From the NCBI GenBank assembly GCA_022414725.1, contig CM039467.1, positions 6,937,101 to 7,001,100 of the forward strand: DNA of 64,000 nucleotides. The letters run 5' to 3'. The stretch's first letter is position 1. Each line of letters opens with the position of its first letter. The stretch is from Microglena sp. YARC (taxonomy: Eukaryota; Chlorophyta; Chlorophyceae; Chlamydomonadales; Chlamydomonadaceae). The notes beneath the pieces are model-generated. The model was not told the DNA's origin. It ran no database searches and worked only from the letters and a program-made list of their open reading frames with translations. This document shows positions 1 through 12,700 of this stretch, one piece after another. The position numbers were made by a program, and so were the translations under genes.

Positions 1-660
1 GTCTCTCTACGCCGCCTGTCTGTCTGTCCGTGTCTGTCTGTCTGTCCGATGTCCGTCCGTCTGTCCGAGGGTCCGAGGCGTTCGAACGATTCCGACCACC
101 TCCGCACCCACATTTTTACTTATAGTTGGAGTGCGCATGACTAGAGTTATCAGCATCGCAGCGGTCAAGATCCTTCGCAAAAGTTGTTAGATGTTTGTAA
201 CTCTATTCGGCTACGAGTAGTTACTTTTTCCACTACTTCCGAAACTCCCTGCCGGTGACTGCTAAAACGATTTTCCGTGTCCCTTGCGACACGCTCTTAG
301 AACTTGTCGCCTTAGCCCCCTCTGGATCCCCACGGGTCCCGGGGCTGAAGCCCCAAGTTTCCCCCCGTGTCTCTCTCCGCCGTCTGTCCGTCTATCCATT
401 TCTCTATCCGTCTGAGTCTGTCCGACAGCTGTCCAGGCGTTTGAACGATTCCGACCACCTCCGCACCCACAATTTTTGCTCATAGTTGGAGTGCGCATGA
501 CTAGAGTTGTCAGCATCGCAGCGGTCAAAATCCTTCGCAAAAGTTGTTCAATGTTTGTAGCTATATTCGGCTACGAGTAGCTACTTTCTCCACTACTTCC
601 GAAACTCCCTGCCGGTGACTGCTAAAGCGATTAAAGCGCTCATAGAACTTGTCATTGGAC
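1..660. repeat. Direct repeat pair, about 360-bp period
   Basis: Two copies of one sequence lie in tandem, the first near 1-272 and the second near 369-636. The words AGTTGGAGTGCGCATGACTA at 125 and 485 and GAAACTCCCTGCCGGTGACT at 241 and 601 give an offset of 360 bp. Each copy begins with a TCTG/TCCG-rich stretch. A GGGGCT/AGCCCC hairpin lies at 341-354 between them. The stretch around 272-310 also resembles the end of the repeat at 1068-1300, so these belong to one dispersed family. The ORFs here have no recognisable product and I do not call them. Confidence 0.85.
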
Positions 661-1067
661 CACTCGACTTGAGTCGACTCGACTTTACTAGACTTTAATC
701 GGACTCGACTCAGCATTCACGTGACTTGACTTAGGGTTAACGGCGCCTTTCTCAAGTCGAGTCTTTCGTGTTTCCATTGATCACTAGCATCTGAGCCCGT
801 CGTCCCGACGGGCTGACCACCCCCGTGGCCACGTTAGCGACAGGTCACGAAAAAATCGAGATCCGAAACCACTGAAACCAAAAGCCTAACTGCCTGGGCC
901 AAAAGGGCTAAACCATATCACGGCCGCTCTACTTTAAATAATAGGAAGATACCTTTCCGACATGATCATACCTTTCCGACATGCCAACGCGGCTTGGCAC
1001 GTGGGCTTGCCCCCAGCTTGGCGCCTTCTAACGGCTCGTTATTTCCTTCCATTACATTCCATCTTGC
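661..1067. other. Non-coding stretch with GACTCGACT-type words and a hairpin
   Basis: Positions 661-720 are rich in short GACTTGAGTCGACTCGACT-like words. Positions 794-814 form a perfect 9-bp stem (AGCCCGTCG / CGACGGGCT) around a TCC loop. I see no gene here. Confidence 0.5.
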
Positions 1068-1300
1068 TTCCCCTTATCGGTATTTTTTTGGCGGAGCCCC
1101 CTCTTCAAGGGGGCGGGAGCTCCCATGTTTACCCATTTGTCCGTCTGTCCGACCGAAAGATTGCTTGCTTGAAGCCTCACACGTCATCCAACGGTCGCGT
1201 AACTAACTCGCTTCGGTCAGCTCCATCGTTGCCACCTTTCGTTCCGTTGCCAACACACTCCGCCAATTTTCCGCGTCGCTTGCGACGCTGCATAGGACTT
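1068..1300 (+). repeat. Dispersed repeat R1, copy 1
   Basis: This stretch contains a CCCCCT..AGGGGG hairpin, then GGGAGCTCCC, TTTACCCATTTGTC, CCAACGGTCGCGTA and ACTCGC..CGGTCAGC. The same words in the same order recur at 58605-58790 with scattered indels, so it is a dispersed repeat family. Its last part (TTTTCCGCGTCGCTTGCGAC) is also similar to 272-300. Confidence 0.8.
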
Positions 1301-1317
1301 GTCCGGAACCTCCCTGC

Positions 1318-1542
1318 ATGCAGACGGGAAACATCTTGCGGGCAGCCGTGCAGCAAATCACGGCGAGGAGTCGACAGAACGACGCTGATTTCCTGAAGAA
1401 GCGTGATCGTGAAGCGATGGAGGACGACAGGCATGCGGAAGCCAGTGATGCCAGAGATATGGCAGCAGCTGAGGATGCGTTGGATGCGGAGGAAGCCGAG
1501 GAATTAATTTTGCTAGCACTCCGGGAGGGGAGAATCTGCTGA
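1318..1542 (+). CDS. Hypothetical 74-residue acidic ORF
   Basis: An ATG at 1318 opens 74 codons. The product is strongly charged and helix-prone: a basic start (residues about 8-30, RAAVQQITARSRQ, KKRDRE), then an acidic Ala/Glu/Asp stretch (residues about 40-62, AAAEDALDAEEAEE) and a hydrophobic LILLALRE tail. The composition looks more protein-like than surrounding frames. It recalls the acidic N-terminal regions seen before the nuclease of some PIF/Harbinger-type transposase genes, but no catalytic motif is present, so that link is only a guess. It lies directly after repeat R1 and may be part of a mobile element or chance. Confidence 0.25.
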   Translation: MQTGNILRAAVQQITARSRQNDADFLKKRDREAMEDDRHAEASDARDMAAAEDALDAEEAEELILLALREGRIC

Positions 1543-2473
1543 TCGTCATCTGGACGGGTCAACAAAAAGCCAAGAATCCGTCAGACCTTCAGACAATGTT
1601 CCGGAATTTACGATTCTGCGTCAAGTCGACAAAAGTTGAAGACCCCATCCAGCCCCATCCCAAAATTGTTTCTGACAAGTCCCCTCGGCAGACATTCACC
1701 CACCCCTCAATTTGGATCAGAATGCAGAATGCTATAAAATTGCTCTTCACTCAGCTCAACTCCAACCTACCTATGGTTGTTCGGGTTAAATGATGATCCG
1801 CAAATATCTAGATGTCATCAGATTCATGCACCTAGTTATAAATTATTTGTTGCTCTAATTCATCCGCTCTTCACATCCTCTCACATCTTTGCAAATCCTT
1901 CGCAAATCCCTGAAACCTAGACATTCCCCGGTATGGTACACAAATCGTCCGTCAACGCAATACAATAAACAAGGGCGTGACCGCCCTTGTGTTGGCAATT
2001 GAGTGGGGATCCACTGGAGGTATGAGGAAGCCTCGCTGAGCCCCTCTGTCACTAGGGTTGTTATGTGTGCTGTGTGCAATGTGCGGTGTGTGCAACCTTG
2101 TTGCTGCCCTCGTAAACCTTGTTGCTGCCCTCGTGGCTGTTCTTGCGGAACGTGTGTCTCGTATCCCGCGCTTTGGTACACAGTTGCGCGTTACCTCATA
2201 AACTGGGGCTGTGCACCCTCCGGCTGTGACTACGCAGTCTCCTTCGGGATGACTTGACTGTCGAATCCCAACGTCAAGTGGTTCGGGGCGCAGTTTGACT
2301 TAAATCTACCTGGAAGACAAGGTGACGTGACTGAAGATACATCTTGTCTGAAATTTGCTTCGAGTCGGAGAATGGTTGACTGTATTTGCGAGTTTATCGA
2401 GCTGCCTGCCGTTTGCAAACGTCAGTTGGTGCGGTCTAAATGCAATTTGTTGGGCGAACCCTTAGGTTCCCTA

Positions 2474-2534
2474 GCGCACCCGTTTGGCGCATCCTTTTGG
2501 CGCATCCGTTTGGCGCATCCGTTTGGCGCACCCG
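2474..2534. repeat. 13-bp tandem repeat (GCGCATCCGTTTG), about 4.7 copies
   Basis: Units start at 2474, 2487, 2500, 2513 and 2526, with C/T and G/T differences between units. Confidence 0.85.
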
Positions 2535-2796
2535 GCAGTACGCCTGATGTACCAAAGTCGCTACCCATGGAGGGGCGGTAAATACGAACTCAGAGCCTCC
2601 GTTGGCAAAACGATTGTTTGGGGTCAAGTTCATAAATGCCTCTTCTGTTTAGCCCCCCATCATGATATTATGGTTGGGCAAGTCCCTTTAATCCTTTATC
2701 CTATTTGGCTACCCCTGAACTGTAATAACATAGGACACCCGAGGGTTTCATTTCTTTATTGTAGATGTTAAAGGACTTTCATTGATACCGTATTAA

Positions 2797-2823
2797 GCTG
2801 CCTGCCTGCCTGCCTGCCTGCCT
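2797..2823. repeat. (CTGC)n microsatellite
   Basis: About six uninterrupted tetranucleotide units. Confidence 0.9.
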
Positions 2824-3049
2824 ATTGTTACCAAGAGAGTCAGGAGGCGAGAGTATGAGGTCTTGGACGATAAAAGCGATTTGGAACCATTTACTGGGAG
2901 GATGCTGCTTGAAATAATAAATGCATAAAAAAAAGCCTCACACTTGCCTACAACCGCAGGCGTCTAAAATCCTTTTAGGGTGTCCAGGGGGCCCTGGGGG
3001 TGCCTGTGGAACCACAAGAGAGGGTGCTCTGGTCGTTAATATATTAACA

Positions 3050-3430
3050 TGTGAATCCAGGACCTAGTATGTTATCGATAAGATGTACCGAGGCTGGGTA
3101 TTTCATCTCCCAGCCGTCCTTATTATTATTGACTCAATTACCAACTAGCGATAGTCCAGCCTCACGCTCACATCGGGCCACAGTGCAAATCTCTTTCTAT
3201 CTCTCTGTCTTCGGCTGCCACCATCTAATATTCACCACTACTTTGCGCTACCATATTCCAACACTCTGATACATGCCTCAACACCCCGCCACGTGTTTCA
3301 CTAAAGCAATATGACTTACTCTATATGCTCTGTTACTAGAGCATGCAACCATGTCATATCCTCAACGGTGCCACGGGCCGAAGCCCCAGACACCGTGGCC
3401 ACACCTTGCCAATGCATCGTACTACGAGGG
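3050..3430 (+). repeat. Partial copy of the 35.7-36.1 kb element, with an apparent empty site
   Basis: Positions 3055-3192 match the reverse complement of 36044-35689, including the CTAGTATGTT..GATAAGATGTACC block and the block ending GTGCAAATCTC. They lack the module found at 35739-35954; here a single CTCAATTACC (at about 3131) joins the two sides. Positions 3340-3430 match the reverse complement of 36122-36049 (CATGTCATATCCTCAACGGTGCC..). The two blocks are in swapped order relative to 36 kb, so the copy is rearranged or part of a tandem. One frame shares the peptide QLPTSDSP.SRS.RATVQIS with the 35-kb reading frame. Confidence 0.7.
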
Positions 3431-3619
3431 TTTTTCACCCCTGTTCGGAAGCACCAACGCAGTGAAGCCCACTATCAAGTGCTTACATATATAGTACTCC
3501 TCATTGCAAGGCGTGAGGTTGAGAGTGACAGCCCATTTGCTTTCACTAGGGGCAATCACCAAAGCCCACTAATAATACTAGGTAGCTGTCCAGTTCTGTT
3601 TTGGCTCTTGGGCTTGGAA

Positions 3620-3690
3620 GGAACTGTGCACCAATCTTGGCTTGGCTTGGCTAGGCTTGGCTCTTGGGCTTGGGCTTGGCAGGAACTGCG
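3620..3690. repeat. TTGGC / TTGGGC short tandem repeats
   Basis: Irregular tandem words CTTGGCTTGGCTAGGCTTGG and CTTGGGCTTGGG precede the G run. Confidence 0.7.
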
Positions 3691-3709
3691 CAACAGCAGA
3701 AAAGGGATA

Positions 3710-3748
<39 letters not shown>
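3710..3748. repeat. 39-base poly-G run
   Basis: Thirty-nine consecutive G. The true length is uncertain because homopolymers are error-prone. The G strand could form quadruplex structures. Confidence 0.9.
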
Positions 3749-3752
<4 letters not shown>

Positions 3753-6700
3753 CCAACGCCAGAACAGCAGCACACTACTAGGACCAAAATCAAGCACAGC
3801 CAAGTAGCCAACGGCATCATAAAGTTGACTTGTGGTTAAAAAACTAAAGCACCACAACAAATATGTCAGTCGCTTAGCAACCCGCAAGAACACAGCACAT
3901 GAACTTGCTCACCAAGCGACTTGCAACACATCAACCCGCCTACTCCATACCAGTCTATATACAATGTACAATGCAATACGTCTACCTGCCTACTCCATAC
4001 CAGTCTATATACAATGTACGATGCAATACATCTACCCGCCTACTCCATACCAGTCTATATACAATGTACGATGCAATACGTCTACCTGCTTACTCCATAC
4101 CAGTCTATATACAATGTACGATGCAATACGTCTATATACAATGTACGATGCAATACGTCTACCCGCCTACTCCATACCAGTCTATATACAATGTACGATG
4201 CAATACGTCTACCCGCCTACTCCATACCAGTCTATATACAATGTACGATGCAATACGTCTACCCGCCTACTGTCTATATACAATGTACGATGCAATACGT
4301 CTACCCGCCTACTCCATACCAGTCTATATACAATGTACGATGCAATACGTCTACCCGCCTACTCCATACCAGTCTATATACAATGTACGATGCAATACGT
4401 CTACCCGCCTACTCCATACCAGTCTATATACAATGTACGATGCAATACGTCTATACTCCATACCAGTCTATATACAATGTACGATGCAATACGTCTACCC
4501 GCCTACTCCATACCAGTCTATATACAATGTACGATGCAATACGTCTACCCGCCTACTCCATACCAGTCTATATACAATGTACGATGCAATACGTCTACCC
4601 GCCTACTCCATACCAGTCTATATACAATGTACGATGCAATACGTCTACCCGCCTACTCCATACCAGTCTATATACAATGTACGATGCAATACGTCTACCC
4701 GCCTACTCCATACCAGTCTATATACAATGTACGATGCAATACGTCTACCCGCCTACTCCATACCAGTCTATATACAATGTACGATGCAATACGTCTACCC
4801 GCCTACTCCATACCAGTCTATATACAATGTACGATGCAATACGTCTACCCGCCTACTCCATACCAGTCTATATACAATGTACGATGCAATACGTCTACCC
4901 GCCTACTCCATACCAGTCTATATACAATGTACGATGCAATACGTCTACCCGCCTACTCCATACCAGTCTATATACAATGTACGATGCAATACGTCTACCC
5001 GCCTACTCCATACCAGTCTATATACAATGTACGATGCAATACGTCTACCCGCCTACTCCATACCAGTCTATATACAATGTACGATGCAATACGTCTACCC
5101 GCCTACTCCATACCAGTCTATATACAATGTACGATGCAATACGTCTACCCGCCTACTCCATACCAGTCTATATACAATGTACGATGCAATACGTCTACCC
5201 GCCTACTCCATACCAGTCTATATACAATGTACGATGCAATACGTCTACCCGCCTACTCCATACCAGTCTATATACAATGTACGATGCAATACGTCTACCC
5301 GCCTACTCCATACCAGTCTATATACAATGTACGATGCAATACGTCTACCGCCTACTCCATACCAGTCTATATACAATGTACGATGCAATACGTCTACCCG
5401 CCTACTCCATCCAGTCTATATACAATGTACGATGCAATACGTCTACCCGCCTACTCCATACCAGTCTATATACAATGTACGATGCAATACGTCTACCCGC
5501 CTACTCCATACCAGTCTATATACAATGTACGATGCAATACGTCTACCCGCCTACTCCATACCAGTCTATATACAATGTACGATGCAATACGTCTACCCGC
5601 CTACTCCATACCAGTCTATATACAATGTACGATGCAATACGTCTACCCGCCTACTCCATACCAGTCTATATACAATGTACGATGCAATACGTCTACCCGC
5701 CTACTCCATACCAGTCTATATACAATGTACGATGCAATACGTCTACCCGCCTACTCCATACCAGTCTATATACAATGTACGATGCAATACGTCTACCCGC
5801 CTACTCCATACCAGTCTATATACAATGTACGATGCAATACGTCTACCCGCCTACTCCATACCAGTCTATATACAATGTACGATGCAATACGTCTACCCGC
5901 CTACTCCATACCAGTCTATATACAATGTACGATGCAATACGTCTACCCGCCTACTCCATACCAGTCTATATACAATGTACGATGCAATACGTCTACCCGC
6001 CTACTCCATACCAGTCTATATACAATGTACGATGCAATACGTCTACCCGCCTACTCCATACCAGTCTATATACAATGTACGATGCAATACGTCTACCCGC
6101 CTACTCCATACCAGTCTATATACAATGTACGATGCAATACGTCTACCCGCCTACTCCATACCCAGTCTATATACAATGTACGATGCAATACGTCTACCCG
6201 CCTACTCCATACCAGTCTATATACAATGTACGATGCAATACGTCTACCCGCCTACTCCATACCAGTCTATATACAATGTACGATGCAATACGTCTACCCG
6301 CCTACTCCATACCAGTCTATATACAATGTACGATGCAATACGTCTACCCGCCTACTCCATACCAGTCTATATACAATGTACGATGCAATACGTCTACCCG
6401 CCTACTCCATACCAGTCTATATACAATGTACGATGCAATACGTCTACCCGCCTACTCCATACCAGTCTATATACAATGTACGATGCAATACGTCTACCCG
6501 CCTACTCCATACCAGTCTATATACAATGTACGATGCAATACGTCTACCCGCCTACTCCATACCAGTCTATATACAATGTACGATGCAATACGTCTACCCG
6601 CCTACTCCATACCAGTCTATATACAATGTACGATGCAATACGTCTACCCGCCTACTCCATACCAGTCTATATACAATGTACGATGCAATACGTCTACCCG

Positions 6701-9700
6701 CCTACTCCATACCAGTCTATATACAATGTACGATGCAATACGTCTACCCGCCTACTCCATACCAGTCTATATACAATGTACGATGCAATACGTCTACCCG
6801 CCTACTCCATACCAGTCTATATACAATGTACGATGCAATACGTCTACCCGCCTACTCCATACCAGTCTATATACAATGTACGATGCAATACGTCTACCCG
6901 CCTACTCCATACCAGTCTATATACAATGTACGATGCAATACGTCTACCCGCCTACTCCATACCAGTCTATATACAATGTACGATGCAATACGTCTACCCG
7001 CCTACTCCATACCAGTCTATATACAATGTACGATGCAATACGTCTACCCGCCTACTCCATACCAGTCTATATACAATGTACGATGCAATACGTCTACCCG
7101 CCTACTCCATACCAGTCTATATACAATGTACGATGCAATACGTCTACCCGCCTACTCCATACCAGTCTATATACAATGTACGATGCAATACGTCTACCCG
7201 CCTACTCCATACCAGTCTATATACAATGTACGATGCAATACGTCTACCCGCCTACTCCATACCAGTCTATATACAATGTACGATGCAATACGTCTACCCG
7301 CCTACTCCATACCAGTCTATATACAATGTACGATGCAATACGTCTACCCGCCTACTCCATACCAGTCTATATACAATGTACGATGCAATACGTCTACCCG
7401 CCTACTCCATACCAGTCTATATACAATGTACGATGCAATACGTCTACCCGCCTACTCCATACCAGTCTATATACAATGTACGATGCAATACGTCTACCCG
7501 CCTACTCCATACCAGTCTATATACAATGTACGATGCAATACGTCTACCCGCCTACTCCATACCAGTCTATATACAATGTACGATGCAATACGTCTACCCG
7601 CCTACTCCATACCAGTCTATATACAATGTACGATGCAATACGTCTACCCGCCTACTCCATACCAGTCTATATACAATGTACGATGCAATACGTCTACCCG
7701 CCTACTCCATACCAGTCTATATACAATGTACGATGCAATACGTCTACCCGCCTACTCCATACCAGTCTATATACAATGTACGATGCAATACGTCTACCCG
7801 CCTACTCCATACCAGTCTATATACAATGTACGATGCAATACGTCTACCCGCCTACTCCATACCAGTCTATATACAATGTACGATGCAATACGTCTACCGC
7901 CTACTCCATACCAGTCTATATACAATGTACGATGCAATACGTCTACCCGCCTACTCCATACCAGTCTATATACAATGTACGATGCAATACGTCTACCCGC
8001 CTACTCCATACCAGTCTATATACAATGTACGATGCAATACGTCTACCCGCCTACTCCATACCAGTCTATATACAATGTACGATGCAATACGTCTACCCGC
8101 CTACTCCATACCAGTCTATATACAATGTACGATGCAATACGTCTACCCGCCTACTCCATACCAGTCTATATACAATGTACGATGCAATACGTCTACCCGC
8201 CTACTCCATACCAGTCTATATACAATGTACGATGCAATACGTCTACCCGCCTACTCCATACCAGTCTATATACAATGTACGATGCAATACGTCTACCCGC
8301 CTACTCCATACCAGTCTATATACAATGTACGATGCAATACGTCTACCCGCCTACTCCATACCAGTCTATATACAATGTACGATGCAATACGTCTACCCGC
8401 CTACTCCATACCAGTCTATATACAATGTACGATGCAATACGTCTACCCGCCTACTCCATACCAGTCTATATACAATGTACGATGCAATACGTCTACCCGC
8501 CTACTCCATACCAGTCTATATACAATGTACGATGCAATACGTCTACCCGCCTACTCCATACCAGTCTATATACAATGTACGATGCAATACGTCTACCCGC
8601 CTACTCCATACCAGTCTATATACAATGTACGATGCAATACGTCTACCCGCCTACTCCATACCAGTCTATATACAATGTACGATGCAATACGTCTACCCGC
8701 CTACTCCATACCCAGTCTATATACAATGTACGATGCAATACGTCTACCCCGCCTACTCCATACCAGTCTATATACAATGTACGATGCAATACGTCTACCC
8801 GCCTACTCCATACCAGTCTATATACAATGTACGATGCAATACGTCTACCCGCCTACTCCATACCAGTCTATATACAATGTACGATGCAATACGTCTACCC
8901 GCCTACTCCATACCAGTCTATATACAATGTACGATGCAATACGTCTACCCGCCTACTCCATACCAGTCTATATACAATGTACGATGCAATACGTCTACCC
9001 GCCTACTCCATACCAGTCTATATACAATGTACGATGCAATACGTCTACCCGCCTACTCCATACCAGTCTATATACAATGTACGATGCAATACGTCTACCC
9101 GCCTACTCCATACCAGTCTATATACAATGTACGATGCAATACGTCTACCCGCCTACTCCATACCAGTCTATATACAATGTACGATGCAATACGTCTACCC
9201 GCCTACTCCATACCAGTCTATATACAATGTACGATGCAATACGTCTACCCGCCTACTCCATACCAGTCTATATACAATGTACGATGCAATACGTCTACCC
9301 GCCTACTCCATACCAGTCTATATACAATGTACGATGCAATACGTCTACCCGCCTACTCCATACCAGTCTATATACAATGTACGATGCAATACGTCTACCC
9401 GCCTACTCCATACCAGTCTATATACAATGTACGATGCAATACGTCTACCCGCCTACTCCATACCAGTCTATATACAATGTACGATGCAATACGTCTACCC
9501 GCCTACTCCATACCAGTCTATATACAATGTACGATGCAATACGTCTACCCGCCTACTCCATACCAGTCTATATACAATGTACGATGCAATACGTCTACCC
9601 GCCTACTCCATACCAGTCTATATACAATGTACGATGCAATACGTCTACCCGCCTACTCCATACCAGTCTATATACAATGTACGATGCAATACGTCTACCC

Positions 9701-12700
9701 GCCTACTCCATACCAGTCTATATACAATGTACGATGCAATACGTCTACCCGCCTACTCCATACCAGTCTATATACAATGTACGATGCAATACGTCTACCC
9801 GCCTACTCCATACCAGTCTATATACAATGTACGATGCAATACGTCTACCCGCCTACTCCATACCAGTCTATATACAATGTACGATGCAATACGTCTACCC
9901 GCCTACTCCATACCAGTCTATATACAATGTACGATGCAATACGTCTACCCGCCTACTCCATACCAGTCTATATACAATGTACGATGCAATACGTCTACCC
10001 GCCTACTCCATACCAGTCTATATACAATGTACGATGCAATACGTTCTACCCGCCTACTCCATACCAGTCTATATACAATGTACGATGCAATACGTCTACC
10101 CGCCTACTCCATACCAGTCTATATACAATGTACGATGCAATACGTCTACCCGCCTACTCCATACCAGTCTATATACAATGTACGATGCAATACGTCTACC
10201 CGCCTACTCCATACCAGTCTATATACAATGTACGATGCAATACGTCTACCCGCCTACTCCATACCAGTCTATATACAATGTACGATGCAATACGTCTACC
10301 CGCCTACTCCATACCAGTCTATATACAATGTACGATGCAATACGTCTACCCGCCTACTCCATACCAGTCTATATACAATGTACGATGCAATACGTCTACC
10401 CGCCTACTCCATACCAGTCTATATACAATGTACGATGCAATACGTCTACCCGCCTACTCCATACCAGTCTATATACAATGTACGATGCAATACGTCTACC
10501 CGCCTACTCCATACCAGTCTATATACAATGTACGATGCAATACGTCTACCCGCCTACTCCATACCAGTCTATATACAATGTACGATGCAATACGTCTACC
10601 CGCCTACTCCATACCAGTCTATATACAATGTACGATGCAATACGTCTACCCGCCTACTCCATACCAGTCTATATACAATGTACGATGCAATACGTCTACC
10701 CGCCTACTCCATACCAGTCTATATACAATGTACGATGCAATACGTCTACCCGCCTACTCCATACCAGTCTATATACAATGTACGATGCAATACGTCTACC
10801 CGCCTACTCCATACCAGTCTATATACAATGTACGATGCAATACGTCTACCCGCCTACTCCATACCAGTCTATATACAATGTACGATGCAATACGTCTACC
10901 CGCCTACTCCATACCAGTCTATATACAATGTACGATGCAATACGTCTACCCGCCTACTCCATACCAGTCTATATACAATGTACGATGCAATACGTCTACC
11001 CGCCTACTCCATACCAGTCTATATACAATGTACGATGCAATACGTCTACCCGCCTACTCCATACCAGTCTATATACAATGTACGATGCAATACGTCTACC
11101 CGCCTACTCCATACCAGTCTATATACAATGTACGATGCAATACGTCTACCCGCCTACTCCATACCCAGTCTATATACAATGTACGATGCAATACGTCTAC
11201 CCGCCTACTCCATACCAGTCTATATACAATGTACGATGCAATACGTCTACCCGCCTACTCCATACCAGTCTATATACAATGTACGATGCAATACGTCTAC
11301 CCGCCTACTCCATACCAGTCTATATACAATGTACGATGCAATACGTCTACCCGCCTACTCCATACCAGTCTATATACAATGTACGATGCAATACGTCTAC
11401 CCGCCTACTCCATACCAGTCTATATACAATGTACGATGCAATACGTCTACCCGCCTACTCCATACCAGTCTATATACAATGTACGATGCAATACGTCTAC
11501 CCGCCTACTCCATACCAGTCTATATACAATGTACGATGCAATACGTCTACCCGCCTACTCCATACCAGTCTATATACAATGTACGATGCAATACGTCTAC
11601 CCGCCTACTCCATACCAGTCTATATACAATGTACGATGCAATACGTCTACCCGCCTACTCCATACCAGTCTATATACAATGTACGATGCAATACGTCTAC
11701 CCGCCTACTCCATACCAGTCTATATACAATGTACGATGCAATACGTCTACCCGCCTACTCCATACCAGTCTATATACAATGTACGATGCAATACGTCTAC
11801 CCGCCTACTCCATACCAGTCTATATACAATGTACGATGCAATACGTCTACCCGCCTACTCCATACCAGTCTATATACAATGTACGATGCAATACGTCTAC
11901 CCGCCTACTCCATACCAGTCTATATACAATGTTACGATGCAATACGTCTACCCGCCTACTCCATACCAGTCTATATACAATGTACGATGCAATACGTCTA
12001 CCCGCCTACTCCATACCAGTCTATATACAATGTACGATGCAATACGTCTACCCGCCTACTCCATACCCAGTCTATATACAATGTACGATGCAATACGTCT
12101 ACCCGCCTACTCCATACCAGTCTATATACAATGTACGATGCAATACGTCTACCCGCCTACTCCATACCAGTCTATATACAATGTACGATGCAATACGTCT
12201 ACCCGCCTACTCCATACCAGTCTATATACAATGTACGATGCAATACGTCTACCCGCCTACTCCATACCAGTCTATATACAATGTACGATGCAATACGTCT
12301 ACCCGCCTACTCCATACCAGTCTATATACAATGTACGATGCAATACGTCTACCCGCCTACTCCATACCAGTCTATATACAATGTACGATGCAATACGTCT
12401 ACCCGCCTACTCCATACCAGTCTATATACAATGTACGATGCAATACGTCTACCCGCCTACTCCATACCAGTCTATATACAATGTACGATGCAATACGTCT
12501 ACCCGCCTACTCCATACCAGTCTATATACAATGTACGATGCAATACGTCTACCCGCCTACTCCATACCAGTCTATATACAATGTACGATGCAATACGTCT
12601 ACCCGCCTACTCCATACCAGTCTATATACAATGTACGATGCAATACGTCTACCCGCCTACTCCATACCAGTCTATATACAATGTACGATGCAATACGTCT

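Larger units (their letters stand above)
1543..3049. other. Unassigned sequence with small repeats
   Basis: No gene is recognised. Visible structure: the 20-mer AACCTTGTTGCTGCCCTCGT occurs twice at about 2094-2135. A 13-bp tandem repeat and a CTGC microsatellite follow and are listed separately. One frame across 2003-2257 is cysteine-rich only because of the duplicated 20-mer. Confidence 0.4.

Noticed and set aside
2003..2257. Cysteine-rich 84-residue peptide
   Set aside because: The cysteine cluster comes from a duplicated 20-mer; no signal peptide or family match.
3556..3820. Poly-proline proteins on the minus strand
   Set aside because: Translation of the 39-base G run.
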